From Incurvaria masculella (Eukaryota > Arthropoda > Insecta > Lepidoptera > Incurvariidae), in NCBI GenBank assembly GCA_946894095.1, contig OX335655.1, forward strand, positions 15,314,001 to 15,378,000: a stretch of 64,000 nucleotides of DNA. Direction: 5' to 3'. Below the pieces are notes generated by a model. It made no database searches. It saw only the letters and a list, made by a program, of their open reading frames with translations, and had not been told where the DNA came from. Of this stretch, positions 43,598 through 53,532 are shown piece by piece. The translations under genes were made by a program, and so were the position numbers. Each line of letters begins with the position of its first letter. Position 1 is the stretch's first letter.

Positions 43598-44110
43598 CCG
43601 ACTCCAAAAAAGGAGGTCCTCAATTCGGCTGTATGATTTTTTGGTGTTTTTTTTTTATGTGACTGGACATGTATGGCTAATACCACACTTTCTGTCATGG
43701 TATTAGCCCAACACACCACATGGGAACTAGGTGCCATGCCAGGCCTTCCTTATATTGCACGGCTACATTGAACTGGACGGAAAACACGGACAATTTTCAT
43801 TGCCGCTTCGACCATCCTCATCCAATGCGATGGTACCAACCCGGGCGGGATTTACCCTACCATCTAGTAAGTAAGGAAGGGGGACCTACAGTTTAACGTG
43901 GAATCCGAACCACGGCCAGCCTCTCTCAACGGTCGAATGGTCACTCATCCAAGACCAGACCGGACCCAGCGTTGCTTAACTTCGGAGAGCGATCGCCGAA
44001 GTGTCGCGCCACTGGGCCATTGAGGCTGACTTTGGTGTGTGCATGTTACTCGATATCTCCGCAAATTTTCAACCGATTTGAATAATTGTTTTTCTCATCA
44101 GTAGGGTATA
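43598..44110 (-). mobile_element. FB600-related fragment hosting a 5S-headed SINE
   Basis: The left piece, CCGACTCCAAAAAAGGAGG then TCAATTCGGCTGTATG (43598-43647), matches the FB600 spacer end. After the SINE, CGATATCTCCGC...AACCGATTTGAATAATTG continues with the kind of sequence found in that spacer. The fit of the right piece is looser. Confidence 0.5.
43648..44030 (-). mobile_element. SINE-A body with 5S-rRNA-like head
   Basis: The body on plus runs from the T-run through GGACCTACAGTTTAACGTGG. The head is at 43914-44030. In reverse complement it contains CCGAAGTTAAGCAACG (43970-43985), identical to the 5S rRNA internal A box region, then GGTCTTGGATGAGTGACC, the C box region with a change or two. 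Upstream, TGGCCCAGTGGCG resembles a tRNA A box. Exact 8-bp target duplications TTTGGTGT flank it (43640-43647, 44031-44038). Confidence 0.88.
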
Positions 44111-44208
44111 TCCACGGAGGATAGAGGTCTATCCTCTGTGGGTATATCTCAGGGGTGGTCCCTTGATAATCATGAAAAAATATCACTCCTAAGTGTAGGA
44201 AATACGAA

Positions 44209-44530
44209 AAAAAACCGGCCAAGTGCGAGTCGGACTCGCACACGAAGGAATCCGTACCATCGTACAAGATTTAACACAAAAAATCACCATTTTTGTATGG
44301 GACCCCCTTTAATTTTTTTTTATTATTTTACCTATTTGTTGTTATAGCGGCAAAATTAATACACACTCTGTGAAAAATTCAGCTCCCTACCTATTACGGT
44401 TCACGAGATACAGCCCTGTGACAGACGGACGGACGGACGGACGGACGGACGGACGGACGGACGGATGGACGGACAGCGGAGGCTTAGTAATAGGGTTCCG
44501 TTTTCACCCTTTGGGTACGGAACCCTAAAA
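44209..44530 (+). mobile_element. MINE-like element, full length
   Basis: AAAAACCGGCCAAGTGCGAG head, an array of about eleven GACG units with one GATG, and a TTTGGGTACGGAACCCTAAA end. Confidence 0.9.
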
Positions 44531-44610
44531 AGGGTGAAAAATAAGAGTTTTAAAAAACATTGAATTGACTTCAGATATTAACAGGTATTAAATAATATTT
44601 GCATTCATTT

Positions 44611-44693
44611 GCACCTTTGAGTAGAAGACGGTACACGTGTAAATGTATATTGGTACACTTCTGTCGTTTAAACCGCCTTCTAGTCAAGGGTGC
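44611..44693. repeat. Small foldback of 83 bp
   Basis: Arms GCACCTTTGAGTAGAAGACGG (44611-44631) and CCGCCTTCTAGTCAAGGGTGC (44673-44693) pair with about three mismatches around a 40-bp centre. Possibly a solo micro-MITE. Confidence 0.6.
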
Positions 44694-44822
44694 GAGTTAA
44701 GTTTGAAGTCGGTTCAATGTTTTTTAAAACTGATTAAATATAACCATCTAAATTACCGAGGTAGCATTACAATATACGCTGGTAAGTTTCGTTAATGTTT
44801 TTCGGAGTTTTGTCCCGTTCAT

Positions 44823-45180
44823 TGTCCCGTTCCTGAAATGCTTAGCTACGTTTCAGGAGCGCGCGAAGCCTCCGCTGGCGTAAATAAGGTTACACTTGAC
44901 GAACCCTACTTAGCTTCCGGACCAGACGGCGACGGTAACCGATAGCGGCGCGGCCGCTTGACACTGCCAGGTTATCTCGAATCTCCCGACATTCCATTCG
45001 TCCTGAACCCAGGAGAGAAAATGAAGGAGACTCCGCCGTATGGACAAATTGTGCATATTATCGTACGGGCCGGCCACAATCCAAACATCCACAAAGCCCG
45101 CGAATGTTCTCCCGAAATTCGTTCACAAACACAAACCCACAAATACGTCTGCGACTATGTTTGCGTGTTGCATGTAGGTT
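44823..45180 (+). repeat. rep-Z copy, long form
   Basis: Starts TGTCCCGTTCCTGAAATGCT, includes GACCAGACGGCGACGGTAAC and GATAGCGGCGCGGCCGCTT, and continues past the shared GTATGGACAAATTGTGC to GCGACTATGTTTGCGTGTTG. The first 228 bp is repeated at 45555-45766. Confidence 0.8.
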
Positions 45181-45537
45181 TAAGAGAGTCGTTACCTTAT
45201 CAGTTGATATCGAATACGATCGATAACTATTTACTATATAATATAAGAAAAAATGTCTGATTTTAATCACATTTTTATAATCACTTGAGAAAGCTACATC
45301 CTGTGTCCGTATGTTTTTTTTATATCTGTATTTTTAAGTACAAAAAATCTAAAATGAAGGTTAAAAAGCCAATATTTTCCAATATAAAAGGTATATTGAA
45401 AAGAATTAAAACATACAGACGTAGATTTCAATAAAATAGTGTAGTACACAAAATTTCAAAAACCCAGTAAAATATTAAGAGCATTTATGCAGTTTTTACC
45501 CGTAGCATGGAGAATTGATAGGATAACGACTCACTTA
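45180..45537. mobile_element. MITE-W copy with both ends
   Basis: Left AGAGAGTCGTTACCTTATCA and right ATTGATAGGATAACGACTCA are inverted. The right half matches other W copies in reverse (ATACAGACGTAGATTTCAAT). This is the best evidence that W is a terminal-inverted-repeat element. Confidence 0.65.
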
Positions 45538-45554
45538 AAGTTTTCACGGAGGTA

Positions 45555-45766
45555 TGTCCCGTTCCTGAAATGCTTAGCTACTTAGGAGCACGCGAAGCCT
45601 CCACTGGCGTAAATAAGGTACTCCCTTAGCTCCCAGACCAGACGGCGACGGTAACCGATAGCGGCGCGGCCGCTTCACACTGCTAGGTTATCTTGAATCT
45701 CCGGACATTCAATTTGTCCTGAACCCAGGAGAGAAAATGAAGGAGACTCGGCCGTATGGACAAATT
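45555..45766 (+). repeat. rep-Z copy, short form
   Basis: Near-identical to 44823-45050 with small deletions. It breaks off at GTATGGACAAATT, where MITE-W begins. Confidence 0.8.
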
Positions 45767-45767
45767 A

Positions 45768-46290
45768 TTAAAAGAGTTCGTTACCCTATCAGTTCCCCAT
45801 ACTACGATCGATAACTGTTTTAATATATGATATATATTTTTTTATAGGTTTTTATTTAATTGTGGATTTTAAAATATATGTGACATATACATATGTATGT
45901 ATATACGACCGTGAAGCAAGGACCCATTAATTCAGCAGTTATTAAGCAGTACATTCGTAAAGTAGTTCGTTTTACAGAGATCTTTCTTGAATTAATGTGT
46001 CCTTGCTTTACGGTCGATTATACATACATACATGTCACATTCCTTGGAATAAGCGACGTACATGCTTAGTACGAAAAAGTATATTTATTTAAAATATATT
46101 TTCAAAATCTACGTCTGTATGTATACCTTTTAGTTTGGAAAATACTGGCTAAAAACATTGGAAAAAGCTATCTTTTGTACGTTCATTTTAGATTTGTATT
46201 TACTGAAAAATGCATACATTTACAAAAACATAAAAATGCTTTCTCTAGTGATTAAAAAAAATATGTTTTGATGTTTGATGATCTGGGGTC
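45768..46290 (+). mobile_element. MITE-W copy split by MITE-P
   Basis: GAGTTCGTTACCCTATCAGT start, interrupted at about 45885 and resumed at about 46085 with AAAATATATTTTCAAAATCT, then GTTCATTTTAGATTTGTATT. AAAATATAT appears on both sides of the insertion. Confidence 0.65.
45886..46081. mobile_element. MITE-P copy 2
   Basis: Arms TATACGACCGTGAAGCAAGG and CCTTGCTTTACGGTCGATTA, then the shoulder GGAATAAGCGACGTACATGC. It is collinear with the 7.8 kb copy in reverse. Confidence 0.75.
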
Positions 46291-46467
46291 GTAAAGTCAG
46301 CATGCACATATATGTGTTCGAGTTATTTCGGTAGGGTTAGGCTCTCTAGCTATAGCTGAGATGACACGAATATGCAAGAAAAACAGAACTATTTCTAGTA
46401 ATAAGGTCAAACATTCCAAGAACCTCACCAGCATTTTTCACCAGGTCTGTTATTTGGATGTGGGTAT

Positions 46468-47027
46468 TAGTGGATTAAACTATGGTTGAAGCGGCAATGA
46501 AATATTGTCCGTGTTTTCCATCCAGTTCAGTGAAGCCGTGCGGGAAGGTCCCTAGCGTGGCACCGAATTCCTTTGGGAATATGGTTAATGGGGCTAATTT
46601 TTTTTTTATGTGACTGGACATGGATGGCTAATACCACAAGTTCTGTCATGGTATTAGCCCAACATACCACATGGGAACTAGGTGCCATGCCAGGACCTTA
46701 CTTATATTGCACGGCTACATTGAACTGGATGGAAAACACGGACAATTTTCATTGCCTTTTCGACCATCGTTCATCCAATGCGATGGTACCAACCCGGGCG
46801 GGATAAACCCTACCACCTAGTAAGTAAGGAAGGGGACCTACAGCTTAACGTGAAATCCGAACCACGGCCAGCCTCTCTCAACGGTCGAATGGTCACCCAT
46901 CCAAGACCAGACCGGCACCCAGCGTTGCTTAACTTCGGAGAGCGATCGCCGAAGTGTCGCGCCACTGGGCCACCGAGGCTGACATCATAGCTAATATCAT
47001 AACGATAGTCGTGTGGTATTAGCATGC
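46468..47027 (+). mobile_element. SINE-A (plus) hosting another SINE-A
   Basis: Left part 46468-46598 (GGTTGAAGCGGCAATGAAAT, CAGTTCAGTGAAGCCGTGCG) is followed, after the inserted element, by GCTAATATCATAACGATAGT and CGTGTGGTATTAGC to about 47023. The host lacks its own head. Confidence 0.75.
46599..46989 (-). mobile_element. SINE-A body with 5S-rRNA-like head, nested
   Basis: Same arrangement as the 43.6 kb copy: T-run, body, then the head at 46866-46983 with CCGAAGTTAAGCAACG (46923-46938, reverse complement) and GGTCTTGGATGGGTGACC, a closer match to the 5S C box. GCTAAT flanks it on both sides (46593-46598, 46990-46995). Confidence 0.88.
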
Positions 47028-47383
47028 ACACACATACATACATAAAAAAAGTAATTACAATACGTAATGATGAGTAATTTCGACTGACGATCGCCTGGAC
47101 AAAAGAAATCTACATGGTTATTTTGCTATTTAATTGTGTCAAGATATCCTGGAGCATTCTTAATACATCACGACCCCTCCTCCGTTAGTTTTACTTTCCC
47201 TTGCCACCCCGCAAACTTGCGCCAACCCCCCTCGGTCGGACGAATTTATGGCAATCGGATACAGTCGCCCGAGTCGATCCGACCCCGCACGCATTATTAT
47301 TTGTGGAGAGATCTGCGAAAGTAGAGACCTGGTAAAATACAATTTTAAGAACTAAGCAAGCACGACGATTTTCTCAAGGAATG

Positions 47384-47475
47384 TGTAATTTATGTAGAAT
47401 CGACCGTGAAACAAGGACAGATTAATTAATGAAAGATAGCAGACCCTGTAAAAGTCCTAAAGCCCATGGGCGCCG
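47384..47475 (+). mobile_element. MITE-P arm fragment and shared flank
   Basis: GAATCGACCGTGAAACAAGG, then a block (AAAGCCCATGGGCGCCGTCG) that also occurs beside the MITE-P copy at 7700-7720. The flank is therefore probably part of a larger P-family element. Confidence 0.5.
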
Positions 47476-47698
47476 TCGGGCACCTTTCTTGTAAAGTCCT
47501 GGCGTGCGCCTTATGCCGCGCCGCGCTAAACGTGGAAAAAAAGCTGTAAAAATAACTACTTTCTGAATGCACGCAAGGTTGGATTTACCCTGAAAGCAAA
47601 CATTTTGAGGGCAGTGCGTACAAATTCTTCCAACTGCTCTATAGCCATAATTTGGAATTATCCTACACACATTCCTTCAGTATGAGGTTCCTCTATAT

Positions 47699-47920
47699 TA
47701 GGGTTCCGTACCCAAAGGGTGCTGTCCATCTGTCTGTCTGTCATTGGGCTGTATCTCATGAACCGTAATTGGTAAATAGCTGTTTTTTTCACAAAGTGTG
47801 TATTCGACCTGTGTATAGTCAAAGTATAATGAAAAATAAAGGGGGGCACCAAACAAGAAACGTTTGGTCTCAAATTTTGTATTTTGGTATAATGGACTCG
47901 CACTTGGCCAGTTTTTTATA
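47699..47920 (-). mobile_element. MINE-like element, internally deleted
   Basis: TTAGGGTTCCGTACCCAAAG, a GTCT array of four units, GGGCTGTATCTCATGAACCG and GACTCGCACTTGGCCAG. It is shorter and more diverged than other copies. Confidence 0.8.
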
Positions 47921-48099
47921 ACAAACTTGTGGTAAATTATGGGTCCGTGAATAAACTACGACCAAAATATTTACATCGTCATTCACGTTCTCGAAACAAA
48001 CGTCAAAATTACAAACTTAGGCAATTTTACGATAATTTGGAGCCATATACATTTTGACAAATATCGAAGCAGTTATTGGTCGGTGAACAGGCTCTTGCC

Positions 48100-48205
48100 T
48101 GTCCACTTGTAAAGGGAAGGTCGTGGCATGCACCTAATTCTTTTAATGTAGTGTATTGGGCTTATATCATAACGCTAGTTGTTTGGATCCTATCCATCAG
48201 GACAG
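48100..48205 (+). mobile_element. SINE-A 3' fragment
   Basis: AAAGGGAAGGTCGTGGCATG, TTGGGCTTATATCATAACGC and CTATCCATCAGGAC follow the family order. There is no head. Confidence 0.65.
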
Positions 48206-48419
48206 TTATTTACCATGGTAATCCTGGTCTGCATTCCCTGGTAACCTTAATGTTGGTTGAATTGAATTGGTGTTCCTAGCAATACTTTTGTACATCTATG
48301 GGCGGCGCCCGCAGTCTGTTGACCCCGCACCACCCTTTTCGCTCGAACATTTTTTTCCACGGAGGCAGAGTTTTGACCTCATAACGACTGAAAATAATAA
48401 ATTGCTCCCGGACTTAAAT

Positions 48420-48492
48420 AATGTACGTGGCGTTGCGGCACGCACGCCGCCGCCGCCCGCCCAGCGCTGCCGTCAGGGCGGGCGGGGTTAAG
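48420..48492. other. GC-rich tract
   Basis: GTGGCGTTGCGGCACGCACG, then CCGCCGCCGCCCGCCCAGCG. Short, single-copy in the window, with no gene support. Confidence 0.3.
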
Positions 48493-48687
48493 AGGATAAT
48501 GAGGCTATCAGGCTCCATATAAAGGTTCCTCGGTCAAATTAGGAAATATTTTTTCAAAATGTCTGTACGTTCTTCGACCGAGCGCAGAGCGAAGCGTCTT
48601 CGTTTCGTATTGGGCAAAATAGCTTTTATAAGTCCGTCTTTTCTCCGGTCGCATTTCGCAACCAACTCTCGTGAAATGTTGTGAGCA

Positions 48688-49015
48688 GAGACTCTAGTCC
48701 CAGTTGTCACCTAAATTGACGTTTACGTTAGCCCAGCCGATCGACTGGCGTTTTCAAATTTATGCAGAAATTGAAGAGCGCGCGCAGTGGGCGGTAAGCG
48801 AACTAACACTTACGCAAACTTACAGCTTAGTCAAACGTTGCCGTAAATACGTCGACGTTGCCGTTTACGCCGACTCCGCGTTTTCATACAAATCGGAAGC
48901 CCAAGTTTGACTTTGACAGCTTGAAGAAGTAAAACCACAAAATAAATAGTAAGCATGTGACGTTTTTACGTAACTTCGAAGTTCCGTAAACGCCAACTCA
49001 GACTGGCCACTCAGA
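48688..49015 (+). mobile_element. MITE-Y copy
   Basis: CCAGTTGTCACCTAAATTGA at the left and CGTAAACGCCAACTCAGACT at the right, with the family interior. Small indels decay the right arm. Confidence 0.8.
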
Positions 49016-49140
49016 TTCAGTGAGGATTCAAGAGTGTGTATTCCATATGCAGACTAATTAACGCAGAATCGGCTTCCAGGACACATTTACGCAACAGTTT
49101 CTCTTGCTGGATGAGGTGTCAAGTAGGTGCCCCTGGGCGG
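49015..49140 (+). repeat. rep-R copy
   Basis: GAGGATTCAAGAGTGTGTATTCC and CTAATTAACGCAGAATCGG match 10362-10445 and 50385-50460. Confidence 0.5.
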
Positions 49141-49564
49141 AAGTGTGAGAGCGCACGAAAGCGACGTCTCGCCACGTGTCGATGCGAACAATGCTTGCCA
49201 CATTTCCCACTTTCGATGGCGCCGGCAACTCGGAAAGATCCCACGTTTCTTGCGACAGTCGCTCGATCGATAGGCGCGATAGGATTTTTCGCTCGCATCG
49301 CAACCGGGAAATCGGAGTGAGAGTGAAGTGTGGTCCCGTTTGTGGCAGTATTTCCTTTGTTTTCCAAAGGATTCGTATGGTCGCTGAGATTACGATTTGA
49401 AGAAAGGGGAACTTGTCGAAATAAAAAATTACGCCTCATTAAGCTTAAAGGTTAACAAGATTATACTGAAGTTGAAAAGATTTATGTGACCTTTGACATT
49501 ATTTAGGCATTGCTACGGATTTTCGAATTGAATTCCAAAACTATGGGGATACAGCACGTGGTAA

Positions 49565-49612
49565 AACGGTCGATTATACAAACACACATATCACATTCCT
49601 TGGAAAAAGTAA
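49565..49612. mobile_element. MITE-P arm fragment
   Basis: CGGTCGATTATACAAACAC then CACATTCCTTGGAAAAAG, matching the right shoulder of MITE-P. Confidence 0.55.
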
Positions 49613-49659
49613 ATATTACGGGGAGTAAGAAAAAGTAAATATTTACTTCTCACGTATTC

Positions 49660-49745
49660 TTACGTGTCGTTGTATTGTAACTCGAGAACATCAGTTGTGA
49701 GCGAATTCGAAAGCGAGCCGACTGGCCGGCGCTACCGTCAATGCA
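49660..49745. mobile_element. MITE-N fragment
   Basis: AACTCGAGAACATCAG and CGACTGGCCGGCGCTACCGTCA match MITE-N at 3.7 kb and 55.4 kb. Confidence 0.5.
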
Positions 49746-49944
49746 TGTAATCTCACTGACACGTGGACACGAATGACAGGTGGATGTAGATGTGACTGAT
49801 GTCATGAGGGCTACATTCCACTCCAGTTTGTTGCTCTCAATAGCATCGGGGCCATTTTCCCCTGCGCACGAGTCGACAAACAGGCTTGTTTGTCGTAGAT
49901 AGCGAGCCGGCGCGTAGGGCGGAGGCCTGGGGACCAATTCTGGA

Positions 49945-50105
49945 GATTCTCAGTTGATGAATCAGGAGTGTTCTCATCACTTTCACATTAGTTTGGTATC
50001 TTGGTTATCTATCGCAGCACCACGCGGGATGAATGGCACGAAATTAAACATTTCTCAGACAAGTGTCTCCGAATTCAATTCTAAAGAAAAACCACAAATT
50101 AATTT
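49945..50105 (+). repeat. rep-R copy
   Basis: AATCAGGAGTGTTCTCATCA, CACATTAGTTTGGTATCTTG, and ACATTTCTCAGACAAGTG followed by GAATTCAATTC, matching 10150-10310 in order. Confidence 0.5.
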
Positions 50106-50139
50106 TCATAAGCCATCGTAAAAGCACTAAGCCCTTAAT

Positions 50140-50356
50140 CTGACTATCACCTAAGTTCGCGTTTACGCCGAACCGATCGACTAGCGTTATCAAATGTTTG
50201 GAAAATTGAATAGCGCGAACTAACATTTGCGAGTCCGAGTTTTATTATGACAGTTTGAGGATTAAAACCACAGGACAAGCTTAAACTTGTATGGGTTTAA
50301 CGTTTTTACGTAACTTCGAAGTTCCGTAAACGCCAATTTAGGTGAGAACTCCGACT
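50140..50356 (+). mobile_element. MITE-Y copy, internally deleted
   Basis: CACCTAAGTTCGCGTTTACG at the left and CGCCAATTTAGGTGAGAACTC at the right. About 130 bp of the interior is missing. Confidence 0.8.
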
Positions 50357-50384
50357 ACCCATGCAGTTGGTCGGTATTTATTTA

Positions 50385-50460
50385 ATGATTCAATGAGGAT
50401 TCAGGAGTGTGCATTCCGTGTGTAAACGAATTAGCACAAGAATAGCCCCCCTGGGCGCCT
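50385..50460 (+). repeat. rep-R copy
   Basis: GAGGATTCAGGAGTGTGCATTCC and CGAATTAGCACAAGAATAG. Confidence 0.5.
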
Positions 50461-50605
50461 CCGCCGCCGGCGTATCGCCTGGGAAAGCCAAACAGCCCCG
50501 CCTCGGTGACGCGGGGCAGCCTTCCGCGGCGCGGCCAGCGCGGGACGCGCGCTGACGTGCGCGCGCGCATTCTGAACGTCGACGTTCGCTCGGCGGAACC
50601 TTGGA
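50445..50605. promoter_or_regulatory. CpG-rich tract
   Basis: GCGCCTCCGCCGCCGGCG and GACGCGCGCTGACGTGCGCG in AT-rich context. Open frames on both strands reflect composition. It is a possible regulatory element. Confidence 0.3.
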
Positions 50606-50715
50606 GAATCGAGCCTTTGTTTGACTATGCATGAATAATGTTTATTTGTGTCTTTTACACCGGAGAATACTTACTTGTGATACCATACATATTATGGTAT
50701 AAGCAACTTTGTTAG

Positions 50716-51653
50716 TTAAGGCCCTGGTACTAGCCAAATCGCAAAGTTAGACGAGGCAGTTAACTAAGTCTGACGATTATAAGTGTCATTCTTTATGATT
50801 CCTTGTCTAGGAATCAACCTATTTTCGTTAAGGGCCTGGTACAAGCCAAATCGCAAAGTTAGACGAGGCACCCCAAGTTAACTAACTAAGTCTGACGATT
50901 ATAAGTGTCATTCTTACAATATATGATTCCTTGTCTAGGAATCGAATTATTTTCGTTAATGTATGTTTCCTTTTTCTATAAAAAATACATTGCGGAAACG
51001 GTGTCCATTTCCGAACTTTTTTGACTAAATGTAGAAATCTAAAAGCAAATGGAATTTTTTGTTTATGCATATATGCTGTTTTTGCTTATATCTAGAAATC
51101 GAATTACTTTCAGATTTCTAATGAGAAAAATCAACTTTTTTATTTTTATTATTATTTAAATAAATGATGGAATAAAAAAATATTAACAACCCATTATCAG
51201 TCTAGAGTTCTATTTGGATTTGCTGAAGCGTTTCACTACATATTATTACATTTGTTAAAAAGTGCATTTGTATGGCGCGAGTAGTTGGCTAGTCCTAGCG
51301 CCTTAATGTATGTTTCCTTTTTCTGTACAAAATACATTTCGGAAACGGTGTCCATTTCCGAACTTTTTTGACTAAATGTAGGAATCTAAAAGAAAATGGA
51401 TTTTTTTGTTTATGCATATATGCTGTTTATACTTATATCTAGAAATCGTATTACTTTCAGATTTCTAATGAGAAAAATCAACTTTTTTATTTTTATTATT
51501 ATTTAAATAAATGATGGAATCAAACAATATTAGCAATCCATTATCAGTCCGGAGTTCTATTTAGATTTGCTGAAGCGTTTCACTACATATTATTACATTT
51601 GTTAAAAAGTGCATTTGTATGGCGCGAGTAGTTGGCTAGTCCTAGCGCCTTAA
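50716..51653 (+). mobile_element. pB-MITE host copy, split by another pB-MITE
   Basis: TTAA at 50716-50719 and at 51650-51653 bound a pB-MITE whose left part (50720-50827) is shortened by small deletions. The host was cut at its internal TTAA, which normally reads TTTTCGTTAATGTATG. A complete second copy lies there, and the host sequence resumes at TGTATGTTTCC (51307). Confidence 0.9.
50828..51306 (+). mobile_element. pB-MITE inserted inside pB-MITE
   Basis: An intact element of 471 bp (50832-51302) between TTAA at 50828-50831 and 51303-51306. The termini are GGGCCTGGTACAAGCCAA and TTGGCTAGTCCTAGCGCC. Its length is identical to the 17.2 kb copy and it is nearly the same sequence, so both are young. 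Confidence 0.92.
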
Positions 51654-52428
51654 GTAATTTATAATTCTAATCCATTTGCAATGAGGGTGGCTGTTTGTTT
51701 TGTTCTTGTTCTGTGCCTTAAGCTGGTACCAAGAATTGTTTAACAGTATCATTGAGACCTAAGTGTGTATTTCATTACTGTGGATGGAAAACGCAGTAAA
51801 GTTTCTTTGCGGATTCTTCTTTACTAGTTGATAGAATTCTCGGATCTATCAGTATCTGACATAATTTAGTGTAGTTTGACTACCAAAAAAGTTTAAGGTG
51901 TACCCTACTGTGGAATTCCCAAAGACTTGTCATAGTGCGTGATCCCTTCTACATGTATGTGGTTCTTACACAAAATATACATGAAATGTATCCGTTATTT
52001 CAAGAGGTTAGCGTAGGACAACGCTAAACGAGGCTCCCACGTTCACGAGCATTCCCTGATCGTAGATCTGCGTGGAAGCACACGGCGGACGGAGGGAACG
52101 TTACGGACATGCGGCAGGAATTAATGCGACGACTGTCGGAACTCGGTTCGCTTGGTATGCCGCGGGCGCGGGACGCGTCCGCTCGCCCAGACTGACGGTT
52201 GACAAATGACGAATAATTTACTTTCGCGACACCAGATGGCATCTCGACTATTACCTCGCGATTAAGGCGATCGTTTCTTTGATCCGACTGGAGTTTGCAA
52301 CGGCTGGTGAAAAGATAATCAACCATTGAACACGTAAATTTTCGGGAAGCATATCTAGTCACCTAAGGTCCTTCAACACGTTACACGCGTTTATGATTAG
52401 CGTGACATGTGGCTTACGTCAAACCCTC
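51654..52428. other. No gene recognised
   Basis: AT-rich to 52020, then a GC-balanced part (52030-52360) with a 112-codon minus frame that I cannot assign to a family. No repeat match. Confidence 0.4.
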
Positions 52429-52429
52429 A

Positions 52430-52690
52430 CATAAGATGTGCCCGACGCAGCTCACCGTTTGGCTCCAGGTTGTACTTTTCGGGAAATACCTCGGCAGGGT
52501 GTGCATTCCATAGTTTACCGACACTTTAGATGGAAGATCTGGAGGATCGGTCGATTTCTTATTTTTGAACTGTAGACAATTAATATATATGTGAATTCCC
52601 TGCTTATTCTGCGTTGAGCGATGGTACAAAGGGGAAGAAGGGATGGCCTTATGCAGCTCCGAAGAGCATTTTCCTTGGAACATGGAGAGA
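52430..52690 (-). mobile_element. LINE 3' end (CR1/Jockey-like RT C-terminus)
   Basis: The minus frame gives GKCSSELHKAIPSSPLYHRS near 52600-52680. After a frame shift it gives KLWNAHPAEVFPEKYNLEP near 52440-52510, ending at a stop at about 52430. Both are hallmark stretches near the C-terminus of CR1/Jockey-type RT proteins. It is broken by at least one frameshift and 5' truncated. Confidence 0.75.
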
Positions 52691-52916
52691 GGCCCTACAT
52701 CCCTTCGAAATTGGAGGGTCTATTAATTAGGGATACCTCGGGGTGGTCGACGAGATCTTATATCCGACTTACAACAGTAGATTATGCCTGAGTTCCTGCA
52801 AACTACCTTTGTATGGGCATTGACACCTTCGACATTGATGATGCCACTAAAAGGTTGTAAGTTTGATTAGCTATTTGACTTTTATAATCGGGCGTTGTCA
52901 GTACATGTATCTGTAG

Positions 52917-53132
52917 ACCTATTCTTGGAATTCCTTGCTCAGAATCAGGAAGATTTCAGGCGGTTCGTTATGTCAAAGCTATTTTCTCGGATAATTCCGG
53001 TGCATGGCAATTTCAATGATTCGAGGTTTTTCGTCGAGAATATCGTTTTGACCATCGCTTTAAAAGCTGTTTTCTCGTCTGAAATTTCTGAGCACGGAAT
53101 TCCAAGAATAGGCCTATTGGCATTGATTTCCA
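52917..53132. mobile_element. MITE-D copy 2 (palindromic)
   Basis: GACCTATTCTTGGAATTCCT at the left and AGGAATTCC-type GAATTCCAAGAATAGGCC at the right. The inner arms around AAAGCTATTTTCTCGG and AAAGCTGTTTTCTCGT pair imperfectly. About 215 bp, a relative of MITE-C. Confidence 0.75.
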
Positions 53133-53532
53133 TTTACGTTTAGATGAGAGAAATCACAATAAAAGCAATGTATTAACAACTCTCTGGAACTTATAAAAGA
53201 TTGTTAACAAAGTTTGGAAGACATTCAAACAATAAAGATTTACGACTGCGCAGAAGCCTCTGAGTTCACACGACCAGCCTATGAGCAACCCACGCATGCC
53301 TACGAATTTTCCCATATCAAAACTTGATGCAACGCTTTATCTTGTCGCATAGACAATAAACTCGCGTACGATTGAGGCGACAATTTAAGAAATGAACAAA
53401 AATGGGTCTACCCGTTAGCGCGGCGACACGCTGGCGCAATCAGTCTTGCTCTCCTATTGTCTGGCGGCAGACGTGCGCGCGGTTCTCACGCGCGTGTGAG
53501 CTGCAGTGGCGTGATTGACGCTAATCCGCCAC

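Noticed and set aside
43914..44030. 5S rRNA gene on the minus strand
   Set aside because: Only the internal-promoter region resembles 5S rRNA. The ends cannot form the 5S terminal helix, and the sequence continues into a SINE body with an A-tail.
45555..45766. Long terminal repeat of an LTR retrotransposon paired with 44823-45050
   Set aside because: The copies are direct and similar, but the 500 bp between them is MITE-W and rep-Z with no primer-binding site, polypurine tract or gag/pol sequence, and copies do not begin TG and end CA as a pair.
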